DNA of 5,689 bases. It comes from Chitinophagaceae bacterium. Its GTDB lineage: Bacteria; Bacteroidota; Bacteroidia; Chitinophagales; Chitinophagaceae. The position numbers and the translations under genes are program-made. Location of the stretch: contig JALOMX010000158.1 of the NCBI GenBank assembly GCA_025455245.1, positions 1 to 5,689 on the forward strand, read 5' to 3'. The notes under the pieces were generated by a model that was given only the letters and a program-made list of their open reading frames with translations, was not told the DNA's origin and did not search any database. Below are positions 1 through 5,689 of this stretch, piece after piece; the stretch's first letter is position 1, and every line of letters starts with the position of its first letter.

Positions 1-294
1 CAGGTAAGGTATTATCAGGGTTTGAAATCTTTTTTTTGTTCTATCGCCATAGGGCTTGTTATCGTATTGTGCATACAGATATCCCGAGATTAAAAACAAT
101 AAAGGAATACGGAAACGCAAAAAGCCATTCGAAAAAAAGTACTCTGTAAAGGTGGTGAAGGTAAGCGGGTCATCTTCAACGGTTGAGTATGGAGCAAGGT
201 ATGGATTGGTCAGGTTGTATCCATGTACAAAACCAAGCAGTGCAATGCTGATGAAGGTAAGAAACCGCATTTTCTGGCTGAGTGATCTTGTCAT
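1..294 (-). CDS. Acyltransferase-3 family membrane protein, N-terminal part (runs off left edge)
   Basis: The frame opens with ATG at 294-292 and stays open for 98 codons to base 1, so only the N-terminus is visible. What is seen: a basic N-terminus (MTRSLSQKMR), a first hydrophobic segment of about residues 11-23 ending in FVHGYNL, a loop rich in T, P and acidic residues (about 32-52), and a second segment with FRIPLLFLISGYLYA (about 61-75). A basic stretch with RTKKRF then leads into LIIPYL. A TM1 ending in a conserved His, followed by an F-x-I/V-P-L-F-F-x-I-S-G-like TM2 and K-R-x-x-x-L-I-I-P-Y, is the usual opening of the acyltransferase-3 family (OafA/WecH/OpgC-like), multi-TM enzymes that O-acylate glycans, lipids or peptides at the inner membrane. 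The substrate cannot be told. In many members an Arg or Lys sits 11 residues before the TM1 His; here that place is Thr13, with Arg10 one turn earlier. The start lies 11 nt after the stop of the upstream sensor kinase, suggesting cotranscription. An internal ATG at codon 9 is a possible alternative start. The family call rests on the N-terminus only. Confidence 0.72.
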   Translation of the reverse strand, partial: MTRSLSQKMRFLTFISIALLGFVHGYNLTNPYLAPYSTVEDDPLTFTTFTEYFFSNGFLRFRIPLLFLISGYLYAQYDNKPYGDRTKKRFQTLIIPYL

Positions 295-305
295 GGTGGG
301 AATAA

Positions 306-3300
306 TTAAACGGTGAGTGGTGCTGTAAGTGTAATGGTGGTTCCAATATTTTCAGAAGAGACAATATCAATTTTACCCTGAAGAGCTGCAGCCCTTCTTT
401 TCATGTTACCAAGTCCGTTTCCGCTATCAGCCATATTTACGTCAAACCCTATGCCGTTATCCGAAACGATCAGTTTCAGTTTTCGGTTCTCCATTCCAAG
501 TTTTATAGAAACCCTGGTACTTTTTGAATACTTGGCAGCATTGTTTACTGCTTCTTTAAACAGCAGAAAAAGATCGCGACGATATTCCATGTCGGGCTTC
601 AGTTCATTCAAAGCCTCCTCTGCATCAAATACAATGGCAATTTCCTTTGCTTCCAATACATTGGTGGCAAATTCACGCATACGCGCAATCAGTTTTTGCA
701 TGGTATCGTTATCGGGTTTAATGGCCCACACAATATCGTCCATGGCTTCCATCATCCGTTGGCTGTTGTCGCTTATTTTACCGAGGTACTCCGCTGTTTT
801 TATCTGGTCCACCGTAAGCTTTGCCTTGGCCATGCTGCTCAGTATGTTAATGGTACTCAGGGTGCTGCCCATATCATCATGCAGGTCGCGGCTTACACGT
901 GCCCTTATTTTTTCTACGGCAAGCGCTTTGGTTAATCTGAGCCGGTGCATGCCGTAGACAATCATGGCAATCAGCATCAGCATCATGCTGATAAACCAAC
1001 CTGATTGCCAGAAATGCGGCTTTATAAAAAGGTTCATGGTGGTAATGGTTTCATTGCTAAGGCCGTCAATGTTTTCAACCCTTACCTTGAATATGTATTT
1101 ACCCGGAGGAAGCAATCGGTATTGGGCTGATTGCGATCCATCGGCCTTTACCCAATCTTTATCTGCGCCTTCCAGTTTATAGTAATACGTAAACTGATTC
1201 CTGTTGCGAAAACTAAGTGTTGAAAAATAAATCGTAAAAGAGTTCTCGCCCGGCTGCATCCGGATGTAAGGTTGTTCCATCAGTGAATCTACCGGGAGAT
1301 AGGCATCGAGTAGTTTAAAATCTGTAATGACGACCGGGGGAGGCTTTTGGGTATTGTAAAAAGCATCGGGGTGAAATGCAAGTAATGAATTGGGGCCGGC
1401 AAATAACACGTTCTTATTCAGATCGAGCAAGTCGCAGGCCTGTACCGATTCTCCCATAAAAATTCCATCTTTTTGTCCAAAGGAGGTAAAACGGTTTTTA
1501 GCAGGATCGTAATGACATAGTCCCTGCTGCGTAATGATCCAAACATAACCCTTATCATCCAGTCTGATGCGCTTTGCCGTATTCGAAGGCAGTCCTTTTT
1601 CTTTATCCAGCCATTGTACGGTCCCTGTTTTTTTATTGATCACATGCAGTACGCCTGATGCGGCAGCATACATAATGGTATCATTCAGGTGTTCTATATC
1701 TGAAACCCGGTCGCCAAATAGCGGATTGCCTTGATCCTTTTTGGAGAAATGTTTCACCACTTTGCCGGACTCAGGATCAATAGCATACAGCCCCCTTTCG
1801 TGAGTGGCAAGCCAAACCCAGCCCCTGTCAGGGTCAATGGCCAGTTTATAAATAATGGCGGTTTCTTCCAGCCGGTATTTTACAGAAAACGTTTCTCCAT
1901 CGTACAAAATAACCGTACCCGCCTGTGTACCAAACCAAACCCGGCCTTTTTTATCCTCTGCCATAAATCGTATGGTACGGTCTTCGAAGGCCGGCGGATT
2001 CAGAAAATCATTCTGCCCTGTTTCGGTATCATATATCATCAGGCAGCCCGCCTGACAACCCATAAAAATTTTACCTGAACTGTGCTGCATTAAAGACCAA
2101 ACCTGTTGGAACTGTTCGGGTTTTTGCAAATAAGCGCTGTTTTTTCTTTGGTAAATCCCCCGGTCGAATGCAAAAAAACTGCTGTCCAGGCTAATGATGC
2201 CCTTGCCCCAGGTGCTTACCATATAGGATTTGTCTTTTAATTGCAGCAGATCGGTCACTTCAAAAAAGCCGGGGATATCGCTTAAAAAAATATTGGCTAC
2301 CCGGCTCCTGCGTGGTGAATGATAATATAAACCCTGATCTGTTGCAATCCAAACCACTCCATCCCGGTCTTCCAGAATATGGTTTACACTTTCAAACCGG
2401 ATGTTGTAATTATCCGTGTATTGGTTGCGGTAAAAACTGAATTTTTTCTGGTCATTATCTAAAGAGTACAGGCAACCGGGACCGTAAATCCACAAAGTTC
2501 CGTCGCGGGTTTCGGTAAACTTACGCAGTTCGGCATAACCCGTATTTACACCCTGTAAACCTGCGGTGTCGGAAAGGCCGCGTCCCTTTTCATCAAAGCA
2601 GGTAAAATTTTGGTTGCCCGTCCAGTAAAAATACCAATGCCTTCTTTTGCTGTCAATAAAGAATTCGCTCGTGAGGTGATACTCTTCGTAAAAATTGAGC
2701 AGGCCGATGTTTTGCGGATTGTACAACCTGCTCCATATTTTTCCGGAGGCATGGTCATAAATGCATAAACCGCTGTCGGCCACAATCCAAATCCGGTTTT
2801 TCACGGTATCCTCAAAAACATTGGCGGTGCTTTTCCATCCGGGAGGCAAATTGTTAAGGGGTGTATTTTCATTAAACTCAAACCTTGAACTGTCGAACAT
2901 CAGGATTCGGCCATATCGTAAAATATTCAAGTAAATATTTCCCTTGCGGTCTTTCCATAGGGTAAACTCTGCACGGGGTGGTAATTTTCGCCGGGTAACA
3001 ATCGGTACGTTCCTGTAGGTTATGTTTTTGCTGTCGAAAAGCCCCACCTTGGGTGTCTGCTCATACAGCAACCATATTTTGCCCGATGAACCACCTACCA
3101 TTTGCCTGATTTGTTCATCGGGAAGTTTTTCGCTGCCGGGTTTTTCTGTACTGTAAAAAATGAATTTAGCCCCATCGAAACGTTGAATGCCGTTGGCCGT
3201 GCCTACCCATAAATAACCTGTACTATCCTGGTAAATGCTTGAAATATTGTTGGATGAAAGACCGAGGCCATCCTGTGCCGAAATCCTTAAAAAAGCCTTC

Positions 3301-3371
3301 CTGAACTCCTGGGAAAAAGTATGGGAGCACCATGTAAAAATTGAAATAAAGAGGAGGCTTAACCTTACCAT
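306..3371 (-). CDS. Reg_prop/Y_Y_Y beta-propeller sensor histidine kinase, NarL-type transmitter
   Basis: A 1021-residue membrane sensor kinase expected to bind an extracytoplasmic ligand and autophosphorylate on His. Residues 1-20 look like a signal peptide (hydrophobic LSLLFISIF core, likely cut after Ser20); the cysteine at 15 is not in a lipobox. From about 40 to 680 there are repeated two-component-regulator propeller blades, with signatures such as D-S-T-G-Y-L-W-V-G-T-x-N-G (49-61), D-R-D-G-V-V-W-I-A-T, D-K-K-G-R-V-W-F-G-T and D-D-K-G-Y-V-W-I-I-T. By eye there are about a dozen or more, consistent with two seven-bladed propellers. A Y_Y_Y domain follows (about 722-784: YYYKLEG, then PPGKY), then one transmembrane helix (about 791-807). 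The transmitter has a HisKA_3-like H-box R-D-L-H-D-D-M-G with His831, an N-box with E940/N943-N944, a G1 box D971-N-G-I-G and a G2 box G984-N-G-L-G. All catalytic boxes look intact. There is no fused receiver or AraC domain, unlike the one-protein hybrid relatives common in Bacteroides. The start chosen gives the signal peptide. The membrane acyltransferase gene follows after 11 nt. No NarL/LuxR-type regulator is in the window. Confidence 0.95.
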   Translation of the reverse strand: MVRLSLLFISIFTWCSHTFSQEFRKAFLRISAQDGLGLSSNNISSIYQDSTGYLWVGTANGIQRFDGAKFIFYSTEKPGSEKLPDEQIRQMVGGSSGKIWLLYEQTPKVGLFDSKNITYRNVPIVTRRKLPPRAEFTLWKDRKGNIYLNILRYGRILMFDSSRFEFNENTPLNNLPPGWKSTANVFEDTVKNRIWIVADSGLCIYDHASGKIWSRLYNPQNIGLLNFYEEYHLTSEFFIDSKRRHWYFYWTGNQNFTCFDEKGRGLSDTAGLQGVNTGYAELRKFTETRDGTLWIYGPGCLYSLDNDQKKFSFYRNQYTDNYNIRFESVNHILEDRDGVVWIATDQGLYYHSPRRSRVANIFLSDIPGFFEVTDLLQLKDKSYMVSTWGKGIISLDSSFFAFDRGIYQRKNSAYLQKPEQFQQVWSLMQHSSGKIFMGCQAGCLMIYDTETGQNDFLNPPAFEDRTIRFMAEDKKGRVWFGTQAGTVILYDGETFSVKYRLEETAIIYKLAIDPDRGWVWLATHERGLYAIDPESGKVVKHFSKKDQGNPLFGDRVSDIEHLNDTIMYAAASGVLHVINKKTGTVQWLDKEKGLPSNTAKRIRLDDKGYVWIITQQGLCHYDPAKNRFTSFGQKDGIFMGESVQACDLLDLNKNVLFAGPNSLLAFHPDAFYNTQKPPPVVITDFKLLDAYLPVDSLMEQPYIRMQPGENSFTIYFSTLSFRNRNQFTYYYKLEGADKDWVKADGSQSAQYRLLPPGKYIFKVRVENIDGLSNETITTMNLFIKPHFWQSGWFISMMLMLIAMIVYGMHRLRLTKALAVEKIRARVSRDLHDDMGSTLSTINILSSMAKAKLTVDQIKTAEYLGKISDNSQRMMEAMDDIVWAIKPDNDTMQKLIARMREFATNVLEAKEIAIVFDAEEALNELKPDMEYRRDLFLLFKEAVNNAAKYSKSTRVSIKLGMENRKLKLIVSDNGIGFDVNMADSGNGLGNMKRRAAALQGKIDIVSSENIGTTITLTAPLTV

Positions 3372-3388
3372 TAAAATATCAGCTTACT

Positions 3389-3396
3389 CAAAAATA
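3389..3396 (-). promoter_or_regulatory. Candidate -7 element (TAnnTTTG type) for the large sensor kinase
   Basis: On the minus strand the sequence reads TATTTTTG, a full match to the Bacteroidota housekeeping -7 consensus TAnnTTTG. It lies 17 nt upstream of the kinase ATG, implying a very short leader of roughly 10 nt. The usual upstream -33 TTTG is not found at about 19-21 nt; the nearest TTG is only 12 nt away. The AT-rich context makes a chance match possible. If real, the kinase and acyltransferase are transcribed separately from the LytS-LytTR operon. Confidence 0.3.
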
Positions 3397-3463
3397 TACT
3401 TTGCTACCCAATTTTCGGGCAGAATAGGGATAGGGGAATAACCGGTGTCTGGTTTTAGCCTTG

Positions 3464-3649
3464 TCACCATTTCAATACATCAACCGGCGAAAAGTGCATA
3501 GCTGCTGTTGATTTTATTTTGATAACAGCAGATGAAGCTTTTATGCAAACCCTTTTGGATGATTTGCCGGAAAATGAGGCATTTCCGTTGGCTACCCATA
3601 CCGTGAGAAGCAATGCCATGGTAAATTTGAACGGATAATTCGTTTTCAT
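3464..3649 (-). CDS. Possible small secreted protein, 61 aa, unrecognised
   Basis: A 61-codon frame whose N-terminus resembles a Sec signal peptide: basic MKTNYPFKF, hydrophobic TMALLLTVWVA, then NGNA with a plausible cut before SFSG. The mature part would be about 37 residues, basic, with one Cys and no recognised domain. An upstream in-frame ATG at 3688 would add 13 hydrophobic residues and weaken the signal-peptide match, so the inner start is preferred. It ends 92 nt before the large sensor kinase and lies about 340 nt downstream of the response regulator, on the same strand as both. No ribosome binding site is seen, which is not unusual for Bacteroidota. Against it: the frame is short, and the opposite strand over the same bases also has a coding-like codon pattern without a start. 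It may be a chance frame or a shadow of a decayed gene. Confidence 0.27.
   Translation of the reverse strand: MKTNYPFKFTMALLLTVWVANGNASFSGKSSKRVCIKASSAVIKIKSTAAMHFSPVDVLKW
3502..3531. repeat. Inverted repeat, 8-bp arms, 14-nt loop
   Basis: CTGCTGTT (3502-3509) pairs perfectly with AACAGCAG (3524-3531) around an AT-rich 14-nt loop; one G-T wobble could extend it. Neither side is followed by a clear T-tract, so it is not a convincing terminator. It lies inside the weak small reading frame at 3464-3649. Confidence 0.45.
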
Positions 3650-3690
3650 GATGCAAAGCAACCCAAACAAAACCGATTCCACAATCACCC

Positions 3691-3708
3691 AAATATGTGA
3701 AAAATATG
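3691..3708. repeat. AAATATG direct repeat, 11-bp period
   Basis: AAATATG occurs at 3691-3697 and again at 3702-3708, separated by TGAA, so the copies are one helical turn apart. That spacing suits a protein-binding site, but the sequence is AT-rich and short and could be chance. It sits just upstream of the small minus-strand frame. Confidence 0.3.
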
Positions 3709-3761
3709 ATAACCTTTAGGTGACTTCGCTGTTAGGAGAGTATTAACAATAGTCAGTCCGT

Positions 3762-3834
3762 CTTGTAAAATAATTGCCAATTAAGTTCAATGGTTCTTTG
3801 AGGAATATTCCGAACTGTAAACTTGTAAAATAAT
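3762..3834. repeat. 13-nt direct repeat, copies 60 nt apart
   Basis: CTTGTAAAATAAT occurs exactly at 3762-3774 and 3822-3834; flanking bases differ. Both copies are in the noncoding region between the response regulator and the large kinase. It could be a pair of regulator-binding sites or the trace of a small duplication. It does not match the LytTR/AlgR-type consensus. Confidence 0.45.
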
Positions 3835-3850
3835 CACATCCATCACACCC
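3833..3850. repeat. Short imperfect tandem repeat (9 nt x 2)
   Basis: ATCACATCC (3833-3841) is followed directly by ATCACACCC (3842-3850), matching at 8 of 9 places. It abuts the second copy of the 13-nt repeat, so both may belong to one binding region. No function can be assigned. Confidence 0.25.
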
Positions 3851-3876
3851 ACCTGATACCAATCAAACACCACACG

Positions 3877-3908
3877 ACTGCCGGCTTTAGGGCCGGCAGT
3901 TTTGGTTT
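3877..3908 (+). terminator. GC-rich hairpin with T-rich tail, intrinsic terminator reading plus
   Basis: ACTGCCGGC (3877-3885) pairs perfectly with GCCGGCAGT (3892-3900) around a 6-nt TTTAGG loop. On the plus strand it is followed by TTTGGTTT, an interrupted but plausible U-tract. On the minus strand the stem is followed by CGTGTGG, with no U-tract, although it still lies about 90 nt downstream of the response-regulator stop and could slow or end that transcript or protect its 3' end. The plus orientation is odd because every confident gene is on the minus strand. Confidence 0.5.
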
Positions 3909-3988
3909 AGCTATCTATGCAGCCGGTAAATGCCTTCGATTATCAGGAGATGGAATGCAAATAAGAATCAATAATCTTTCAAGCGGCG

Positions 3989-4708
3989 TCAAGCCAGCTT
4001 TTGCAGTACTTCAGAACGGTACCCCTTGCCGATCGGCAATTCGCCACGGCCAATTTCAAGAAGTTCGGCCGTATAGCTTTTTATGTGGATCACATGTACG
4101 AGGTACGAGCGATGGATCCGTAAAAAACGTTCTCCGGGAAGCATGGCTTCAACTGCCATCATGCTTTGTCTGGTGATCAGCATACCATTGGTCGTAAATA
4201 TTTTCAGGTAATCTTTCATGCTTTCGATATACAAAATATCATCAAGCATTACTTTAACCATCTTGCGGTCGACCCTGAAATAAACGTATTGCTCCTTTTT
4301 ATCTTCCCGGTTATGTGCAGGCTGTGTGAACGGCGTTGGCTGTTGAAAAGCCTGAACTTTATGAATGGCTTTGATAAACCGGTCGAATTGGATTGGCTTG
4401 AGCAGGTAATCCACGGCCTCAAGTTCATATCCTTCAAGGGCATATTCGGGGTGTGCGGTTGTAAAAATGACCTTTGGCGGGTTCCTGAGTGTTTTAAGCA
4501 TTTCGTTGCCCTTCAACTGCGGCATATGGATATCGAGCAACAGCAGATCAACCGGATGCTCCTGCAAAAAAGAAAGCGCCTGCAGTGCATTGGCACACTC
4601 GCCGGCCAACTGAAGTTGCGGCAAAGCCTCGATGTAACGCCGGAGTACATCCCGGGCAAGGGGCTCATCATCCACCACAAGGCATTGTATTTTGTTAGCT
4701 TCCTGCAT
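3989..4708 (-). CDS. LytTR-family response regulator (AlgR/AgrA/LytR type)
   Basis: A cytoplasmic DNA-binding response regulator of 239 residues, the usual length for this family. The receiver domain covers about 6-120: acidic pocket D13-D14, phosphoacceptor D59 in LLLLDIHMP, the switch Thr83/Thr84 in IFTTAH, and K104 in DYLLKP. A Gln/Pro-rich linker (about 119-138) leads to a LytTR DNA-binding domain (about 141-239) with the typical DILYIESMKDYLKIF, RFLRIHRSYLV and a final LPIGKGYR segment. All key residues are present, so phosphorylation by the adjacent kinase is expected. Its ATG (4706-4708) lies inside the 3' end of the LytS-like kinase gene, overlapping by 14 nt, which indicates translational coupling and a cognate pair. 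LytTR proteins usually bind paired 9-bp direct repeats. One isolated half-site-like 9-mer occurs at 3810-3818 on the minus strand, but no correctly spaced partner was found. Confidence 0.95.
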   Translation of the reverse strand: MQEANKIQCLVVDDEPLARDVLRRYIEALPQLQLAGECANALQALSFLQEHPVDLLLLDIHMPQLKGNEMLKTLRNPPKVIFTTAHPEYALEGYELEAVDYLLKPIQFDRFIKAIHKVQAFQQPTPFTQPAHNREDKKEQYVYFRVDRKMVKVMLDDILYIESMKDYLKIFTTNGMLITRQSMMAVEAMLPGERFLRIHRSYLVHVIHIKSYTAELLEIGRGELPIGKGYRSEVLQKLA

Positions 4709-5689
4709 AAGCGGGCGTTTTGGGTGTTTCCATGGTGTAATGTGTGTTTTGTACGATGGGTTGCAAGGTCAGTTCAAGGTTTACCGCAAAAATATCATCT
4801 TCATTTATGATCTGGAGGTTGTGCCCCGGATAAAGAATGTCCAATCGTTTTTGAAAATTGGCCAGTCCAAGTCCGCCACCGGCTGATGGCCTCCGTTTTT
4901 CAGGCAAAGGCTGTCCGTTCAAAACCTTGATAGTGCAGCGACCTTTGTCATCGACCCTAAGGTCAAAGCTGATCCAGGGATGTTCAATCGCCTGGCTTGC
5001 ACCGTGCTTAAAGGCATTTTCAAGCAGGGGGAGTAATAATAAGGGGGCTATTTCCCAATAACCGGAAGGAACTTCTGTACGAAATTGCAAGTCAAGATTA
5101 TTTCCATATCGCTGACCCTCCAAACCAATATAATTTATGAGCAGGGTAATTTCTTTGGACAAGGGTACGGACGAATTCCCGGTTTCGTACAGCATGTAGC
5201 GAAGCATGTCACTCAATTCAAGGATCATATTGGCCGCCGTGGGGGCCGTTTGCTGTGCATGGCTGTAGATATTGTTGAGGGTGTTGAATAAAAAATGCGG
5301 ATGCACCTGCGCTTTCAGCAATTCCAGTTGGTTTTGCGCATTTTCCGCAATAAGTCGTTGGTTGGTTTTTTCCTTTACGTACCAGTATTTCATCAGCTTA
5401 ATGGCGCCTGCAATACCGCCAATGGTAATGGCACCCCTCAACCCGGCCATCCAGCCGAGAAATAGCGCCATCCCGAGGGGCCTTTTGTAATAAGCTGCCT
5501 GCTCCAACAGAAAATAAGAACGCACCTCAGCTATCAGTGTCAGCGATAGCGCTGCAGACAACAGTGCGGCAACCAAAAATGCAAAAACCACCCAGGCTAT
5601 GGTGAGCAAATACCGCTGCCTCAGCAAATACCGCGGAATGATAAAATAGATAATAAAGTAGGCCAGAAATATATGCGCCGATAAGTAAA
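4695..5689 (-). CDS. LytS/YpdA-like sensor histidine kinase (His_kinase family), 5' end beyond window
   Basis: A membrane kinase expected to phosphorylate the adjacent LytTR regulator. The frame is open through the right edge: the 20 codons before the TTG at 5625-5627 read as a hydrophobic segment (HIFLAYFIIYFIIPRYLL), so that TTG is an internal Leu and the true start lies outside. At least 330 residues are visible. Three hydrophobic segments can be seen: one at the window edge, one with AWVVFAFLVAALLSAAL, and one with ITIGGIAGAIKLM. A helical linker (KTNQRLIAENAQNQLELLKAQ) then leads to the H-box V-H-P-H-F-L-F-N-T-L-N; the likely phospho-His codon is 5295-5297. The ATPase part has the N-box LLLLPLLENAFKHG and the G-box GGGLGLANFQKRL, as in the LytS/YehU/YpdA group. 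No extracytoplasmic sensor domain is visible, so the signal is likely sensed in or at the membrane. The gene ends with TAA at 4695-4697, overlapping the regulator start by 14 nt. Confidence 0.94.
   Translation of the reverse strand, partial: YLSAHIFLAYFIIYFIIPRYLLRQRYLLTIAWVVFAFLVAALLSAALSLTLIAEVRSYFLLEQAAYYKRPLGMALFLGWMAGLRGAITIGGIAGAIKLMKYWYVKEKTNQRLIAENAQNQLELLKAQVHPHFLFNTLNNIYSHAQQTAPTAANMILELSDMLRYMLYETGNSSVPLSKEITLLINYIGLEGQRYGNNLDLQFRTEVPSGYWEIAPLLLLPLLENAFKHGASQAIEHPWISFDLRVDDKGRCTIKVLNGQPLPEKRRPSAGGGLGLANFQKRLDILYPGHNLQIINEDDIFAVNLELTLQPIVQNTHYTMETPKTPAYAGS

Larger units (their letters stand above)
3372..3988. other. 617-bp intergenic region between the two signalling units
   Basis: No secure gene lies here. 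Going left to right it holds: a TAnnTTTG-like element just upstream of the large kinase (3389-3396, minus); a small minus-strand reading frame with a signal-peptide-like start (3464-3649); an inverted repeat inside that frame (3502-3531); a pair of AAATATG direct repeats one helical turn apart (3691-3708); a 13-nt direct repeat 60 nt apart (3762-3774, 3822-3834); a 9-nt near-tandem repeat (3833-3850); and a strong GC hairpin (3877-3900). The stretch of about 90 nt from the hairpin to the response-regulator stop (3901-3988) shows nothing recognisable. The plus strand also carries an open stretch after a stop at 3456-3458, running to a TAA near 3639. It has many G-first codons but no start codon until an internal ATG at 3543, so it could be a decayed coding remnant. 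Confidence 0.6.

Noticed and set aside
56..316. 86-codon plus-strand open frame
   Set aside because: The minus strand here encodes an acyltransferase-like N-terminus directly downstream of the kinase; the plus frame shows only a basic, low-complexity product.
403..957. 184-codon plus-strand open frame
   Set aside because: It lies opposite the kinase H-box and ATPase domain, and its Ser/Phe-rich product is typical of an antisense shadow. The minus-strand frame has clear family motifs.
2546..2785. 79-codon minus-strand frame inside the large kinase gene
   Set aside because: It is in a different frame within the propeller coding region and shows no domain; a shadow.
3810..3818. Minus-strand 9-mer ACAGTTCGG matching the LytTR/AlgR half-site consensus
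   Set aside because: LytTR sites need a second half-site 12-13 bp away. Neither side offers one, so a single degenerate match is likely chance.
3788..3844. 18-codon minus-strand frame starting ATGGATGTGATT
   Set aside because: Too short, overlaps the repeats, and has no signal or motif; not supportable as a gene.
3372..3988. Riboswitch, tRNA or CRISPR array in the intergenic region
   Set aside because: No cloverleaf, no regularly spaced repeat-spacer pattern and no known riboswitch core could be seen by eye.
4166..4810. 214-codon plus-strand open frame
   Set aside because: It is antisense to the response regulator and the kinase end, with no recognisable domain. The minus-strand genes explain the region fully.

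Overview
The window looks like a stretch of a Bacteroidota chromosome. The support is the gene set: a Reg_prop/Y_Y_Y beta-propeller sensor kinase, a LytS-type kinase paired with a LytTR response regulator, Bacteroidota-like gene starts without clear Shine-Dalgarno sequences, and a TAnnTTTG-like promoter element. Family or genus cannot be assigned. All four recognisable genes lie on the minus strand, so transcription runs from the right edge of the window to the left. Two of them are cut by the window edges.

In transcription order, the window opens at the right edge (about 5689-4695) inside a LytS/YpdA-like membrane histidine kinase whose N-terminus lies outside. Its 3' end overlaps by 14 nt the start of a LytTR-family response regulator (4708-3989), so these two form a tight two-component operon. 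A 617-bp region (3372-3988) with no secure gene follows. It holds a perfect 9-bp GC-rich hairpin with a T-tract on the plus strand, several short direct and inverted repeats, and one weak candidate for a small secreted protein (3649-3464, minus). Next comes a 1021-residue periplasmic-propeller histidine kinase (3371-306) of the NarL-type (HisKA_3-like) transmitter class. Only 11 nt later starts the N-terminal third or less of an integral-membrane acyltransferase-3-like protein (294 to the left edge), which does not appear as a complete reading frame because it runs off the window.

One reading is that the LytS-LytTR pair is a self-contained signalling unit. The large sensor kinase and the acyltransferase would then form a second transcription unit that may modify surface glycans or another envelope polymer in response to an extracellular ligand. 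No response regulator of the type usually matched to the large kinase is present, so its partner is outside the window, or it cross-talks with the LytTR regulator. The second option is speculative. Nothing here is clearly a new system. The items most worth a second look are the intergenic region, the plus-strand-oriented hairpin against minus-strand genes, and the partnerless kinase coupled to an acyltransferase.
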